Source: Pseudomonadota bacterium (GTDB lineage Bacteria > Bdellovibrionota > UBA1018 > CAIMNF01). From it: DNA of 12,520 nt. Shown piece after piece: positions 6,607 to 12,520 of the stretch; position 1 is the stretch's first letter; each line of letters starts with the position of its first letter. Both the position numbers and the translations under genes were made by a program. Under the pieces are notes generated by a model. That model made no database searches and was not told where the DNA came from. It saw nothing but the letters and a program-made list of their open reading frames with translations. Location of the stretch: assembly GCA_027482725.1 (NCBI GenBank), contig JAIXVT010000170.1, positions 1 through 12,520 on the forward strand, given 5' to 3'.

Positions 6607-7011
6607 TTATGGGGACATGAGCGCAGAACGGTCGAATCCATGAGGGAAAAGATCCTTAAACTTGTGGGTGATTTCTTCTCCCTGAGGATTGACTCGGGAT
6701 AACTCCATGTCAGCCGTCGCAAATTCGTTTAAAACCTGTCGACATAATCCGCACGGGGACCATGGGGGCGAGTCATCGGTCGCAACGACAACTCGACCTA
6801 TTTTGATATGCGGGCCAAATTCGGCAACCGCGCGTAGGACTGCGGTCCGCTCGGCGCAGATCGTCGCTCCATAAGAAGAGTTCTCGACATTACAGCCTTG
6901 CACAATGTCCCCTGAACTCAGTTCGATCACACAGCCTACTTTTTTCAGCGAATAGGGAGAGTACGAATGATTCATGGCATCGATGGCCATAAGGGTTAGT
7001 TTTTTGTTCAT
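6607..7011 (-). CDS. cdd: Cytidine deaminase
   Basis: The 134-residue enzyme deaminates cytidine and deoxycytidine to uridine and deoxyuridine, feeding the phosphorylase encoded just upstream. The short, homotetrameric form is recognised by N41-V-E43 (ribose binding), C52-A-E54 (zinc ligand and catalytic glutamate) and P86-C87-G-L-C90 (zinc ligands), plus the SYSPYS start and a FKDLFPHGF end. Length is normal for this form. Its ATG overlaps the deoA stop as ATGA, indicating translational coupling, and it is the last gene of the operon. Confidence 0.97.
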   Translation of the reverse strand: MNKKLTLMAIDAMNHSYSPYSLKKVGCVIELSSGDIVQGCNVENSSYGATICAERTAVLRAVAEFGPHIKIGRVVVATDDSPPWSPCGLCRQVLNEFATADMELSRVNPQGEEITHKFKDLFPHGFDRSALMSP

Positions 7012-8381
7012 GTGGGTACGACCTCAATCAAAAGTTTGGGGGCTGTTTTTTTTTGGGTTTTGATTTTTACAAGATCCCGAAGACGCTCGCCTATCAACGC
7101 ACTATTGAGTTTACCGGAGGAGAACACAGTGAACAGCGGATCTCCTTGGCGCACGGATTGACCAATTTTTTTATGGACCAAAATTCCCACAGTAGGATCA
7201 ACCTGATCGGATGTTTTTTTTCGTCCCGCACCCATGTCGACCAAGATTTTTCCCAGTGCTTCTGTTTCAATTTCGGTTACGAATCCTTTTTTTGTCGACG
7301 TGATTTCAAAAATTTTTTCAGAATTAAGATAATATTTCGGGTTTTCGAAAGTCTCAATTTTTCCGCCTTGGGCCGCAATCAGGGCTAAAAATTTTTCGTA
7401 AGCAGAACCATCTTCAAGCTTTTGTAGAGCAAGTTTTCTGCCCTCGGCCCGTGTTTTGACTTTTCCGGATCCTTCGAGCATCAGCGAGGCCAGGTGGAGC
7501 GTGATTTCCTTAAGATCAAGCGAACTTAGTCCAAACGGATTTAGAGTCTCATTTCGTAAGACTTCTAGGCACTCAAAGATCTCCACGGCATTGCCGCAGG
7601 CGTATCCCAAAGGTTGATCCATATTCGTTAGGCTTGAGATCACTTTAAGACCAGATAATTTACCCACGTTTTTAATCATTTTCGCCAAGGCCAGCGCTTC
7701 TTTTTTTGTTTTAAGAAAGGCCCCTGCGCCCACCTTGATGTCCATCACAAGGGTTTTTGTTCCCTCCGCGATTTTTTTTGACAAGATGCTCGATGTAATG
7801 AGGGGAATACACTCCACCGTGGCAGTTACATCGCGTAGCGCATAAATTTTCCGGTCGGCTGGAGCAATTTTTTCACTTTGAGAAATGATGACACATCCCA
7901 CGGTTTTAAGTTGCTCATGAATTTCGGCTTCGCTCAAAATGACCTTGAATCCCGGTATGGACTCCAGTTTGTCGATGGTCCCTCCGGTGTGCCCAAGCCC
8001 CCGACCAGCCATCATTGGAACCGTTAAGCCACATGCTGCGACGAGAGGTGCAAGAATTAATGAAACTTTGTCACCCAGTCCTCCGGTAGAGTGTTTGTCC
8101 GCAAGATACCGATGTCCTTTGATGGACCAGTCGTAACGTTGTCCACTTTCCACCATGGCTTGCGTAAGCGCCGCCGTTTCCTTAAAGTTCATCGATGAAA
8201 AATAAGTGGCCATAAGCCAAGCGCTCATTTGATAATCCGGTATCGTTCCTTCGGTGTATCCTTGGATGAGGGCTTTGATTTCCTCGGGGGTATGCTCTGC
8301 TCCGTTCCGCTTATTTTGAATAAAGTGAGGGACAGCAAGGGTGTTGGGGGAGTCTGAATTTGGTATTGCTTTTGGTCTCAT
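7008..8381 (-). CDS. deoA: Thymidine / pyrimidine-nucleoside phosphorylase
   Basis: This 457-residue cytosolic enzyme splits thymidine or (deoxy)uridine with phosphate into base and (deoxy)ribose-1-phosphate. Visible signatures are D95-K-H-S-T-G-G (phosphate site), MAGRGLGHTGGTIDKLES (124-141), and the A-L-R183-D-V-T block followed by I-T-S-S and S-K-K (~196-203), which holds the Arg, Ser and Lys that bind the base. The C-terminal alpha/beta domain is complete. The N-terminus is about 15 residues longer than in the family. ATG 8381 overlaps the deoB stop as ATGA; a TTG 15 bases upstream is a less likely start. The sequence does not decide between thymidine-specific and broader pyrimidine specificity. 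Confidence 0.95.
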   Translation of the reverse strand: MRPKAIPNSDSPNTLAVPHFIQNKRNGAEHTPEEIKALIQGYTEGTIPDYQMSAWLMATYFSSMNFKETAALTQAMVESGQRYDWSIKGHRYLADKHSTGGLGDKVSLILAPLVAACGLTVPMMAGRGLGHTGGTIDKLESIPGFKVILSEAEIHEQLKTVGCVIISQSEKIAPADRKIYALRDVTATVECIPLITSSILSKKIAEGTKTLVMDIKVGAGAFLKTKKEALALAKMIKNVGKLSGLKVISSLTNMDQPLGYACGNAVEIFECLEVLRNETLNPFGLSSLDLKEITLHLASLMLEGSGKVKTRAEGRKLALQKLEDGSAYEKFLALIAAQGGKIETFENPKYYLNSEKIFEITSTKKGFVTEIETEALGKILVDMGAGRKKTSDQVDPTVGILVHKKIGQSVRQGDPLFTVFSSGKLNSALIGERLRDLVKIKTQKKTAPKLLIEVVPT

Positions 8382-9571
8382 CGGAGTGCTTCCCAAAATG
8401 ATTGTCCCGCCACTTGCTCGTGTGCTGTTTTTCCCGTGAGTCCCTCGTAAAGCGTGACGCCCATATCAGCAAATGATTTTCGAATTCCCACATTTACTGG
8501 AGACGAAATCAGCTCAGAGTATCCCCACACTGGGACATATTCACGGGTGTGATCCGTGCCCCGAAACGTAGGATCGTTTCCGTGATCGGCAGTAATCAAC
8601 AAAACATCCTCTTTTTTGAGTTCTTGGATGAAGCGCCCCAAGTGCAGATCAAACTCTTCCAGACATTCTCCAAATCCCACAGCGTTTCGGCGATGGCCAT
8701 AATTCATGTCGAAATCAATTAAGTTACAGTAGATCAAACCAGACTCTTGTGTCTTTAGGCGCTCACGAAGTCTGAGCATCCCGTCTTCGTTGCCTTCGGT
8801 GTCTTGGTTTTCAATGATGCCTTGGCCGGCAAAAATGCTTTTGATTTTTCCGACCCCAAACACGGGTACTTGCTTTTCCGTTAGAAGGTTTAAAACCGTT
8901 TTTCCGTGGGGGAGTAGAGCGTAGTCTTTTCTGCGGTACGTTCTTGTAAAAGGTGTTCCTTGCGCGGGTTCCCCGACAAAGGGTCTGGCAATAACGCGTG
9001 AAATGTTCAATCGATCGCAGATTTTTCGGGCAATTTCACAGATTTTATAAAGACGGTCCAAGCCAAAGTGAGTTTCATGTGCGGCGACTTGCCAAACGCT
9101 GTCGGCCGACGTGTAAAGAATCGGTTTTCCGGAACGGAGGTGTTCTTCTCCGAGTTCATCAATAATTTCCGTACCGCTTGCCGCGCGATTTCCCAAAACC
9201 CCAGGGAGTCCCGTTGCCTCTAACCATTCCTTGATCGCCTCTGCCGGGAAACCATCGGGAAATGTTGCGAACGGGTGGTGAGTGATCAAGCCGGCCATTT
9301 CCCAGTGGCCGGAAGTGGTGTCTTTTCCCTGTGAAAGCTCTTGGCATTTTCCGTGGAACGCGTGAGACGAAAGGGGAGTTGAGGGGGAAGAAGCATTCTG
9401 ATTTAAACCTAAAGCGGAGAGGTGAGGCAAGACGATGGGTCGCCCATGTTTTTTTTCGAAGGCTCCGATAGCATGTTGGAGCGTGTGCGCTCCGACATCA
9501 CCAAACTCTTGGGCGTCGGGAGTTGCGCCGACACCGACGCCATCGAGAACAATCCATATCGCTCGTTTCAT
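8378..9571 (-). CDS. deoB: Phosphopentomutase
   Basis: The 397-residue enzyme interconverts (deoxy)ribose-1-phosphate and (deoxy)ribose-5-phosphate and belongs to the alkaline-phosphatase superfamily. Metal-binding and catalytic blocks are all present: D10-G-V-G near the start, K83-D-T-T-S-G-H-W-E (contains the threonine that carries phosphate), IDFDMNYGHR (285-294), A-D329-H330-G-N-D and T-D-H341-T-R. The cap domain between ~90 and 280 is complete and the length matches the family. Two ATGs stand side by side; 9571 is chosen since GAGG lies five bases upstream, against two bases for 9574. The gene starts 7 bp after the deoC stop. Confidence 0.96.
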   Translation of the reverse strand: MKRAIWIVLDGVGVGATPDAQEFGDVGAHTLQHAIGAFEKKHGRPIVLPHLSALGLNQNASSPSTPLSSHAFHGKCQELSQGKDTTSGHWEMAGLITHHPFATFPDGFPAEAIKEWLEATGLPGVLGNRAASGTEIIDELGEEHLRSGKPILYTSADSVWQVAAHETHFGLDRLYKICEIARKICDRLNISRVIARPFVGEPAQGTPFTRTYRRKDYALLPHGKTVLNLLTEKQVPVFGVGKIKSIFAGQGIIENQDTEGNEDGMLRLRERLKTQESGLIYCNLIDFDMNYGHRRNAVGFGECLEEFDLHLGRFIQELKKEDVLLITADHGNDPTFRGTDHTREYVPVWGYSELISSPVNVGIRKSFADMGVTLYEGLTGKTAHEQVAGQSFWEALR

Positions 9572-9578
9572 CATAACC

Positions 9579-10355
9579 TCAATACGTTTCTTTGGGGGTG
9601 TCTTGGCCAAGGGCCTGGCCAAGGGATACATGAGAGGGTTGGCCTAATGCCTCGGTGATAATGCGTGGTCCCGAGGACGTGCCAATTCGATCTGCTCCTG
9701 CCTGGAGAAAGCCGACGATTTCTGCAAAGTTGCGGATGCCTCCTGATGCTTTGATCTTGGTGTGTTCGGGGATGCAATCTCGAATCAGTTGAATATCGGC
9801 GTGGGTTGCACCGAGTTTTTCGGGGTTCTGTGCGAGTTGGGGTAATGCGTATCCTGTTGAAGTTTTTATAAAGTCAAAACCGCACGAAGCCGCAAGTTGG
9901 GCAGCAGTTTTTTTTTCGAGATCGTTGAGGTAAGCCGTTTCAAGAATGATTTTTAATGGGGTTTGCTCGCACGACTTTCTGAGCGCATCCAAATCCTTTG
10001 TCCAGTAGTCCCATGCCTCAGATTTAATCCAAGTGGTGTTAGACACGATATCGAGTTCATCTGCACCGTGACTGAGGGCTTGGGCGCATTCGGCCTGTCG
10101 TGCGGCGGTGCTCCCGTAACCGAGAGGAAAGTCCACGACGCAAACAATTTTGACCGGACTAATGGAATCAGGGAACTGCTGTGATCGATCAGTGGCTAAG
10201 ATTTTCTTGGCATAGGGAACCCACGCGGGTGGAATACAAACGGAATAGAAGCCGAACTGAAGAGCCTCCCTACAGGCTTGCTCAATGTCCGAATGGGAAA
10301 GCGTCGGCTTTAAAACGGTATGGTCAATCCGTTGAGCGATATCAGTGGTTTTCAT
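9579..10355 (-). CDS. deoC: Deoxyribose-phosphate aldolase
   Basis: The 258-residue class I aldolase cleaves 2-deoxyribose-5-phosphate to acetaldehyde and glyceraldehyde-3-phosphate. K164 in F-I-K-T-S-T-G-Y is the Schiff-base lysine, K202 in K-A-S-G-G-I and D102 in D-E-L-D complete the proton relay, and the TIM-barrel strands (VCVVDFPLG, KIILETAYL, DRIGTSSG) are intact. It is the first gene of the operon; AGGA lies about nine bases before the ATG. The C-terminal tail holds an imperfect 12-base tandem repeat encoding LGQA-LGQD. Confidence 0.97.
   Translation of the reverse strand: MKTTDIAQRIDHTVLKPTLSHSDIEQACREALQFGFYSVCIPPAWVPYAKKILATDRSQQFPDSISPVKIVCVVDFPLGYGSTAARQAECAQALSHGADELDIVSNTTWIKSEAWDYWTKDLDALRKSCEQTPLKIILETAYLNDLEKKTAAQLAASCGFDFIKTSTGYALPQLAQNPEKLGATHADIQLIRDCIPEHTKIKASGGIRNFAEIVGFLQAGADRIGTSSGPRIITEALGQPSHVSLGQALGQDTPKETY
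9602..9625. repeat. 12-bp tandem repeat in the deoC 3' end
   Basis: CTTGGCCAAGGG is followed directly by CCTGGCCAAGGG, one mismatch apart. The repeat is in frame and duplicates an L-G-Q-x unit in the C-terminal tail, outside the catalytic barrel. Confidence 0.7.
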
Positions 10356-10378
10356 TAACTCTGTCCTGCAAAAAGTTC

Positions 10379-10405
10379 TCTATTCCGGCTTTTTATTTGA
10401 ATAGA
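10379..10405. promoter_or_regulatory. Inverted repeat upstream of deoC
   Basis: Perfect 7-bp arms TCTATTC and GAATAGA are 13 bases apart, 24 bases before the deoC start, and overlap the -35 of the candidate plus-strand promoter. It could be an operator for a deoxynucleoside-responsive repressor or a hairpin in the deoC leader. Confidence 0.35.
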
Positions 10406-10424
10406 CCTTTAATTCTGCTATACC
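10397..10424 (+). promoter_or_regulatory. Weak promoter candidate toward the RNase gene
   Basis: TTGAAT and TATACC, each 4 of 6 to the sigma-70 consensus, are 16 bases apart. If used, the RNase mRNA would have a leader of about 370 bases. Confidence 0.25.
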
Positions 10425-10546
10425 CTAAAGACAAGCGTCTGGGAAGAAATCCCGTTAAAAGACAATACATCAAGTAGAAGATTTATAACCACAGATTTAG
10501 GAACGTAGAGTTAGGAAATTAGAACACTAAAACAATAACCTGAGGG

Positions 10547-10568
10547 TGGCGCCCGAGTGCGGGGGCCA
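10547..10568 (+). other. GC-rich hairpin in the RNase upstream region
   Basis: TGGCGCCC and GGGGGCCA pair over 8 positions with one G-G mismatch and a 6-base loop. No T-run follows, so it is not a typical terminator. It overlaps the start of the possible small ORF. Confidence 0.4.
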
Positions 10569-10730
10569 AGAGAAAGTTTACTTAAGACAATGATTCCAAC
10601 GGGATTCCAAAACCCCACACTGTTTAAAGATGTCCTCAAAGGATTATGGCCCTTAACGTTATGCTTGAATGCACAATGGGCCAGACTGCGGGACACACGG
10701 GTGTGGACGGTTTATCGGCATGTCTCGTGA
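10557..10730 (+). CDS. Possible 57-residue small protein upstream of the RNase gene
   Basis: A GTG at 10557, seven bases after GAGGGTGG, opens a 57-codon frame that starts MRGPRESLLKT, continues MIPTGFQNPTLFKDVLKGLW from an internal ATG (10590), and stops at TGA 10728-10730. The composition, with three Trp, several Leu and Arg and a central hydrophobic part, looks protein-like, but I recognise no family. The same bases form hairpins and can be read on the other strand as a 61-codon frame, so a structured RNA is an equally good explanation. A GATTT-AAG-AAATC hairpin follows at 10729-10741. Confidence 0.3.
   Translation: MRGPRESLLKTMIPTGFQNPTLFKDVLKGLWPLTLCLNAQWARLRDTRVWTVYRHVS
10647..10683 (+). 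other. Hairpin in the RNase upstream region
   Basis: TGGCCC (10647-10652) pairs perfectly with GGGCCA (10678-10683) around a 25-base loop. Together with the neighbouring CACACGGGTGTG palindrome it suggests a folded leader or an RNA gene. Confidence 0.35.
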
Positions 10731-10766
10731 TTTAAGAAATCAATTCCTTTTGTGAACTTTACCCTC

Positions 10767-10798
10767 GACTCAGCACGTGGAGTGCTGAACTAGGAGTC
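10767..10798 (+). promoter_or_regulatory. Hairpin that can hide the RNase ribosome-binding site
   Basis: TCAGCAC and GTGCTGA (10770-10788) form a perfect 7-bp stem with a 5-base loop directly before the AGGAG at 10792-10796. Alternatively GACTC (10767-10771) pairs with GAGTC (10794-10798), which includes the AGGAG, extending an AGCAC/GTGCT stem across a bulge. RNase E is known to control its own mRNA through the leader in enterobacteria; a similar loop here is inference. Confidence 0.45.
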
Positions 10799-10802
10799 AA
10801 AA

Positions 10803-12520
10803 ATGGGTAAAGAACTCATCATAAATGCATCCCTTCCTGAAGTCAGATTGGCTTTAATGGAAGAGGGAAAAATTCAAGAACTTATTATTGAGCGCAGCAC
10901 GGAGCGTGGCATCGTCGGTAATATTTACAAGGGGCGTGTAACCCGGGTTTTGCCGGGAATGCAGGCCGCATTTGTCGATATCGGCCTAGAAAAAGCCGCA
11001 TTCCTTTATGTGGACGACATTTTTGTTCATCCCAAGGTGATGGGCGAAGAAACGGAAGTGATGGATCAAGATGATGATTCTGAAGAACTTTCGTTGGAAT
11101 CTCAGGGATCTGATCGCGATTTTGGAGGGGATTCGGAACTTCTGGAAAGCTCTGCACGGGATGACTCTTCGGACGCCGATATTCAAGAAGCCGACCTGGG
11201 GGAAGATGAGAGCCCAGAAGAACTTCTGAATGATCATGATATTCGGGGACAATCTGGAGACGGGTTTTCCTCAAGCGATACTCCGGACTCCCGCTCTCCT
11301 TTTGTTGAGCCTGCTTTGGAACACGAAGTGTCTTTGCAAAGCGCGCCCGAAACCGATCAAAACTTTATCGAAAGAACAGATCATCACGAATCCTCTTTAT
11401 CTGGAGAAGGCTCCCCCTCTGTTTCTGAGGAGTTTATGGAGTCCGAAAAAGATTTCTCGGACGAAGGTGGCGAACACGGAGAAGAAGGGGAGGATTCGGG
11501 CGAATTCGTTGAATCGGGCGAGCCTTCTGCGGAAAACGACGGGGCGACGGCTAAATCGGCGCCATTAAAAGGACTGCAACAGCAAGGCGGGGGAAGGTTT
11601 CGACGGGGACGACATCGCAGGGGGCAAGGACGAGATCGTCAGCGCCAAAATCGCTTTCCTCAAGGACAAGCGACCCAAGATATTCCGGAAGCGATGCACG
11701 CCGGAATCAATGAAACCCACCAATACGAGAGTGATCGGTCGTCTATGGACGGGGAAGGCGCAGTTAAGCGAGAGTCCCGCGAGCAGAAGCGCGACCGCCC
11801 CGAGTTTAGAGAAAATCGCGGAAAAGATCGGCGCATTAAATCAAAATCTATGCGTCCCAAAGCAACCGCGAACATTGCTGACCTTCTTAAAGAAGGTCAA
11901 GAGGTAATTGTTCAAGTTTCAAAAGATCCGATTGCGGCAAAGGGTGCGCGCCTGACGTGCCATGTGAGTTTACCGGGACGTCATATTGTCTGCATGCCGA
12001 CGATTGATCACGTCGGAGTGAGTCGGCGTATTGAGCGAGAAGACGAGCGTCGTAAGTTGAGAGACTTTGTGGAGCGCAACCGACCCAAAAAAATGGGATT
12101 TATTGTGCGCACAGCTTCTGGGGGAAAAGACCCCGAGTCTTGGATTAAACAAGATATCGATTATCTCTCCCGGATTTGGCGAGAAGTGCGCACGAAAGCC
12201 GATGAGGTTTCCGCTCCCGCACAGTTGTACGAAGATTTAAACGTAGTATTGCGTGCGATAAGGGATTGGGTAAATGAGGATATCGAAAAAATTATCGTCG
12301 ACTCCCGATATCATTTCCATGAGCTTAAGCAATTTGCTGAACGCTTCATGCCGGGACTCTTGGATAAAATTGAATTGTATCAAGGTGATATCCCGGTATT
12401 TGATGCTTATGGAATTTCGGCCGAACTCCACCGGTCCTTAGAGCGTAAAGTTTGGCTAAAAAGCGGTGGGTACATCGTTATTGATCAGGCAGAAGCCTTT
12501 GTCGCAATCGATGTCAATAC
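10803..12520 (+). CDS. rng: Ribonuclease E/G, 3' end missing, with large S1-domain insertion
   Basis: The first 572 codons of an RNase E/G endonuclease run off the window. Residues 1-79 match the RNase G start (ERGIVGNIYKGRVTRVLPGM, then QAAFVDIG). The S1 RNA-binding domain is then broken by about 278 residues (80-357) and resumes at IADLLKEGQEVIVQV with ARLTCHVSLPGRHIVCMP. The 5'-phosphate sensor G-F-I-V-R-T, the RNase H-like part, and the first catalytic aspartate D570 in A-I-D-V-N follow; the second aspartate and the zinc-link cysteines lie outside. Without the insert the spacing matches E. coli RNase G. The insert is acidic first, then rich in Arg, Gln and Gly. The start has AGGAG six bases upstream. 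Function: mRNA decay and rRNA maturation. Whether it is called E or G depends on the unseen C-terminus. Confidence 0.93.
   Translation, partial: MGKELIINASLPEVRLALMEEGKIQELIIERSTERGIVGNIYKGRVTRVLPGMQAAFVDIGLEKAAFLYVDDIFVHPKVMGEETEVMDQDDDSEELSLESQGSDRDFGGDSELLESSARDDSSDADIQEADLGEDESPEELLNDHDIRGQSGDGFSSSDTPDSRSPFVEPALEHEVSLQSAPETDQNFIERTDHHESSLSGEGSPSVSEEFMESEKDFSDEGGEHGEEGEDSGEFVESGEPSAENDGATAKSAPLKGLQQQGGGRFRRGRHRRGQGRDRQRQNRFPQGQATQDIPEAMHAGINETHQYESDRSSMDGEGAVKRESREQKRDRPEFRENRGKDRRIKSKSMRPKATANIADLLKEGQEVIVQVSKDPIAAKGARLTCHVSLPGRHIVCMPTIDHVGVSRRIEREDERRKLRDFVERNRPKKMGFIVRTASGGKDPESWIKQDIDYLSRIWREVRTKADEVSAPAQLYEDLNVVLRAIRDWVNEDIEKIIVDSRYHFHELKQFAERFMPGLLDKIELYQGDIPVFDAYGISAELHRSLERKVWLKSGGYIVIDQAEAFVAIDVN

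Larger units (their letters stand above)
10356..10802. other. Long structured intergenic region between deoC and the RNase gene
   Basis: This 447-bp stretch separates divergent deoC and the RNase E/G gene. From left to right it holds a 7-bp inverted repeat near deoC, a weak plus-strand promoter candidate (TTGAAT 10397-10402, 16 bp, TATACC 10419-10424), an AT-rich part with another -10-like TATAAC at 10484-10489, a GC-rich hairpin (10547-10568), a possible 57-codon ORF, a long-armed hairpin (10647-10683), and a hairpin at the RNase ribosome site. No convincing sigma-70 promoter for deoC was found. I could not match it to a known RNA family. Confidence 0.5.

Noticed and set aside
10511..10696. 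61-codon minus-strand frame opposite the possible small ORF
   Set aside because: It lacks a convincing ribosome site and overlaps hairpins and the plus-strand frame; nothing favours it over the opposite strand, so it is mentioned only as a competing reading.
10430..10730. Known structured RNA such as RNase P RNA, tmRNA, 6S or SRP RNA
   Set aside because: None of the hallmark conserved bases or a tRNA-like end were seen; a covariance search would be needed to exclude a diverged form.
10885..11274. 129-codon and overlapping 88-codon minus-strand frames in the RNase gene
   Set aside because: They are shadows of the conserved RNase E/G coding sequence on the opposite strand.
11230..11568. 112-codon frame within the RNase insert
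   Set aside because: It is in another frame of the continuous RNase reading frame and arises from the biased composition of the insert; no ribosome site or family match.

Overview
The window reads as chromosomal DNA of a Gram-negative bacterium. There is a lipoprotein with a clean lipobox, a second protein with a Sec signal peptide, a metallophosphoesterase of the broad LpxH-like type, and an RNase E/G with a proteobacterial-type core. Base composition looks moderate and even. The mix of a lysine-rich HU-like protein, a metzincin lipoprotein and lineage-specific small proteins would suit Bdellovibrionota or a related delta-type lineage, but that placement is a low-confidence inference. I see no rRNA, tRNA, CRISPR array, transposase or phage gene.

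Left part (1-3260). A short edge segment carries a strong but orphan ribosome-binding site. On the minus strand follow a fumarylacetoacetate-hydrolase family gene (117-1103) and an HU-like DNA-binding protein gene (1176-1535), separated by a clear intrinsic terminator. On the plus strand are a HAD-IA phosphatase (1675-2334), a possible 18-codon leader ORF, and a coiled-coil protein (2401-3003). A single-cluster [4Fe-4S] ferredoxin (3026-3259, minus) converges on the coiled-coil gene.

Centre (3260-6606). A divergent intergenic region with a perfect 15-bp palindrome precedes a plus-strand set: a metallophosphoesterase, an M43/pappalysin-like metzincin lipoprotein whose start overlaps the previous gene by 20 bp, and a small, very basic exported protein 10 bp further on. 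They are probably co-transcribed.

Right part (6607-12520). A compact minus-strand deoxynucleoside catabolic operon runs deoC, deoB, deoA, cdd. The last two junctions are 4-bp ATGA overlaps. Cytidine deaminase converts (deoxy)cytidine to (deoxy)uridine; the phosphorylase releases the base and deoxyribose-1-phosphate; phosphopentomutase makes deoxyribose-5-phosphate; the aldolase splits it to acetaldehyde and glyceraldehyde-3-phosphate. Divergent from it, across a 447-bp region with inverted repeats, hairpins and a possible 57-codon ORF, lies an RNase E/G gene cut off by the window end. Its S1 domain is interrupted by about 278 residues, first very acidic and then arginine-rich. That insert and the structured region before it are the most unusual parts of the window.
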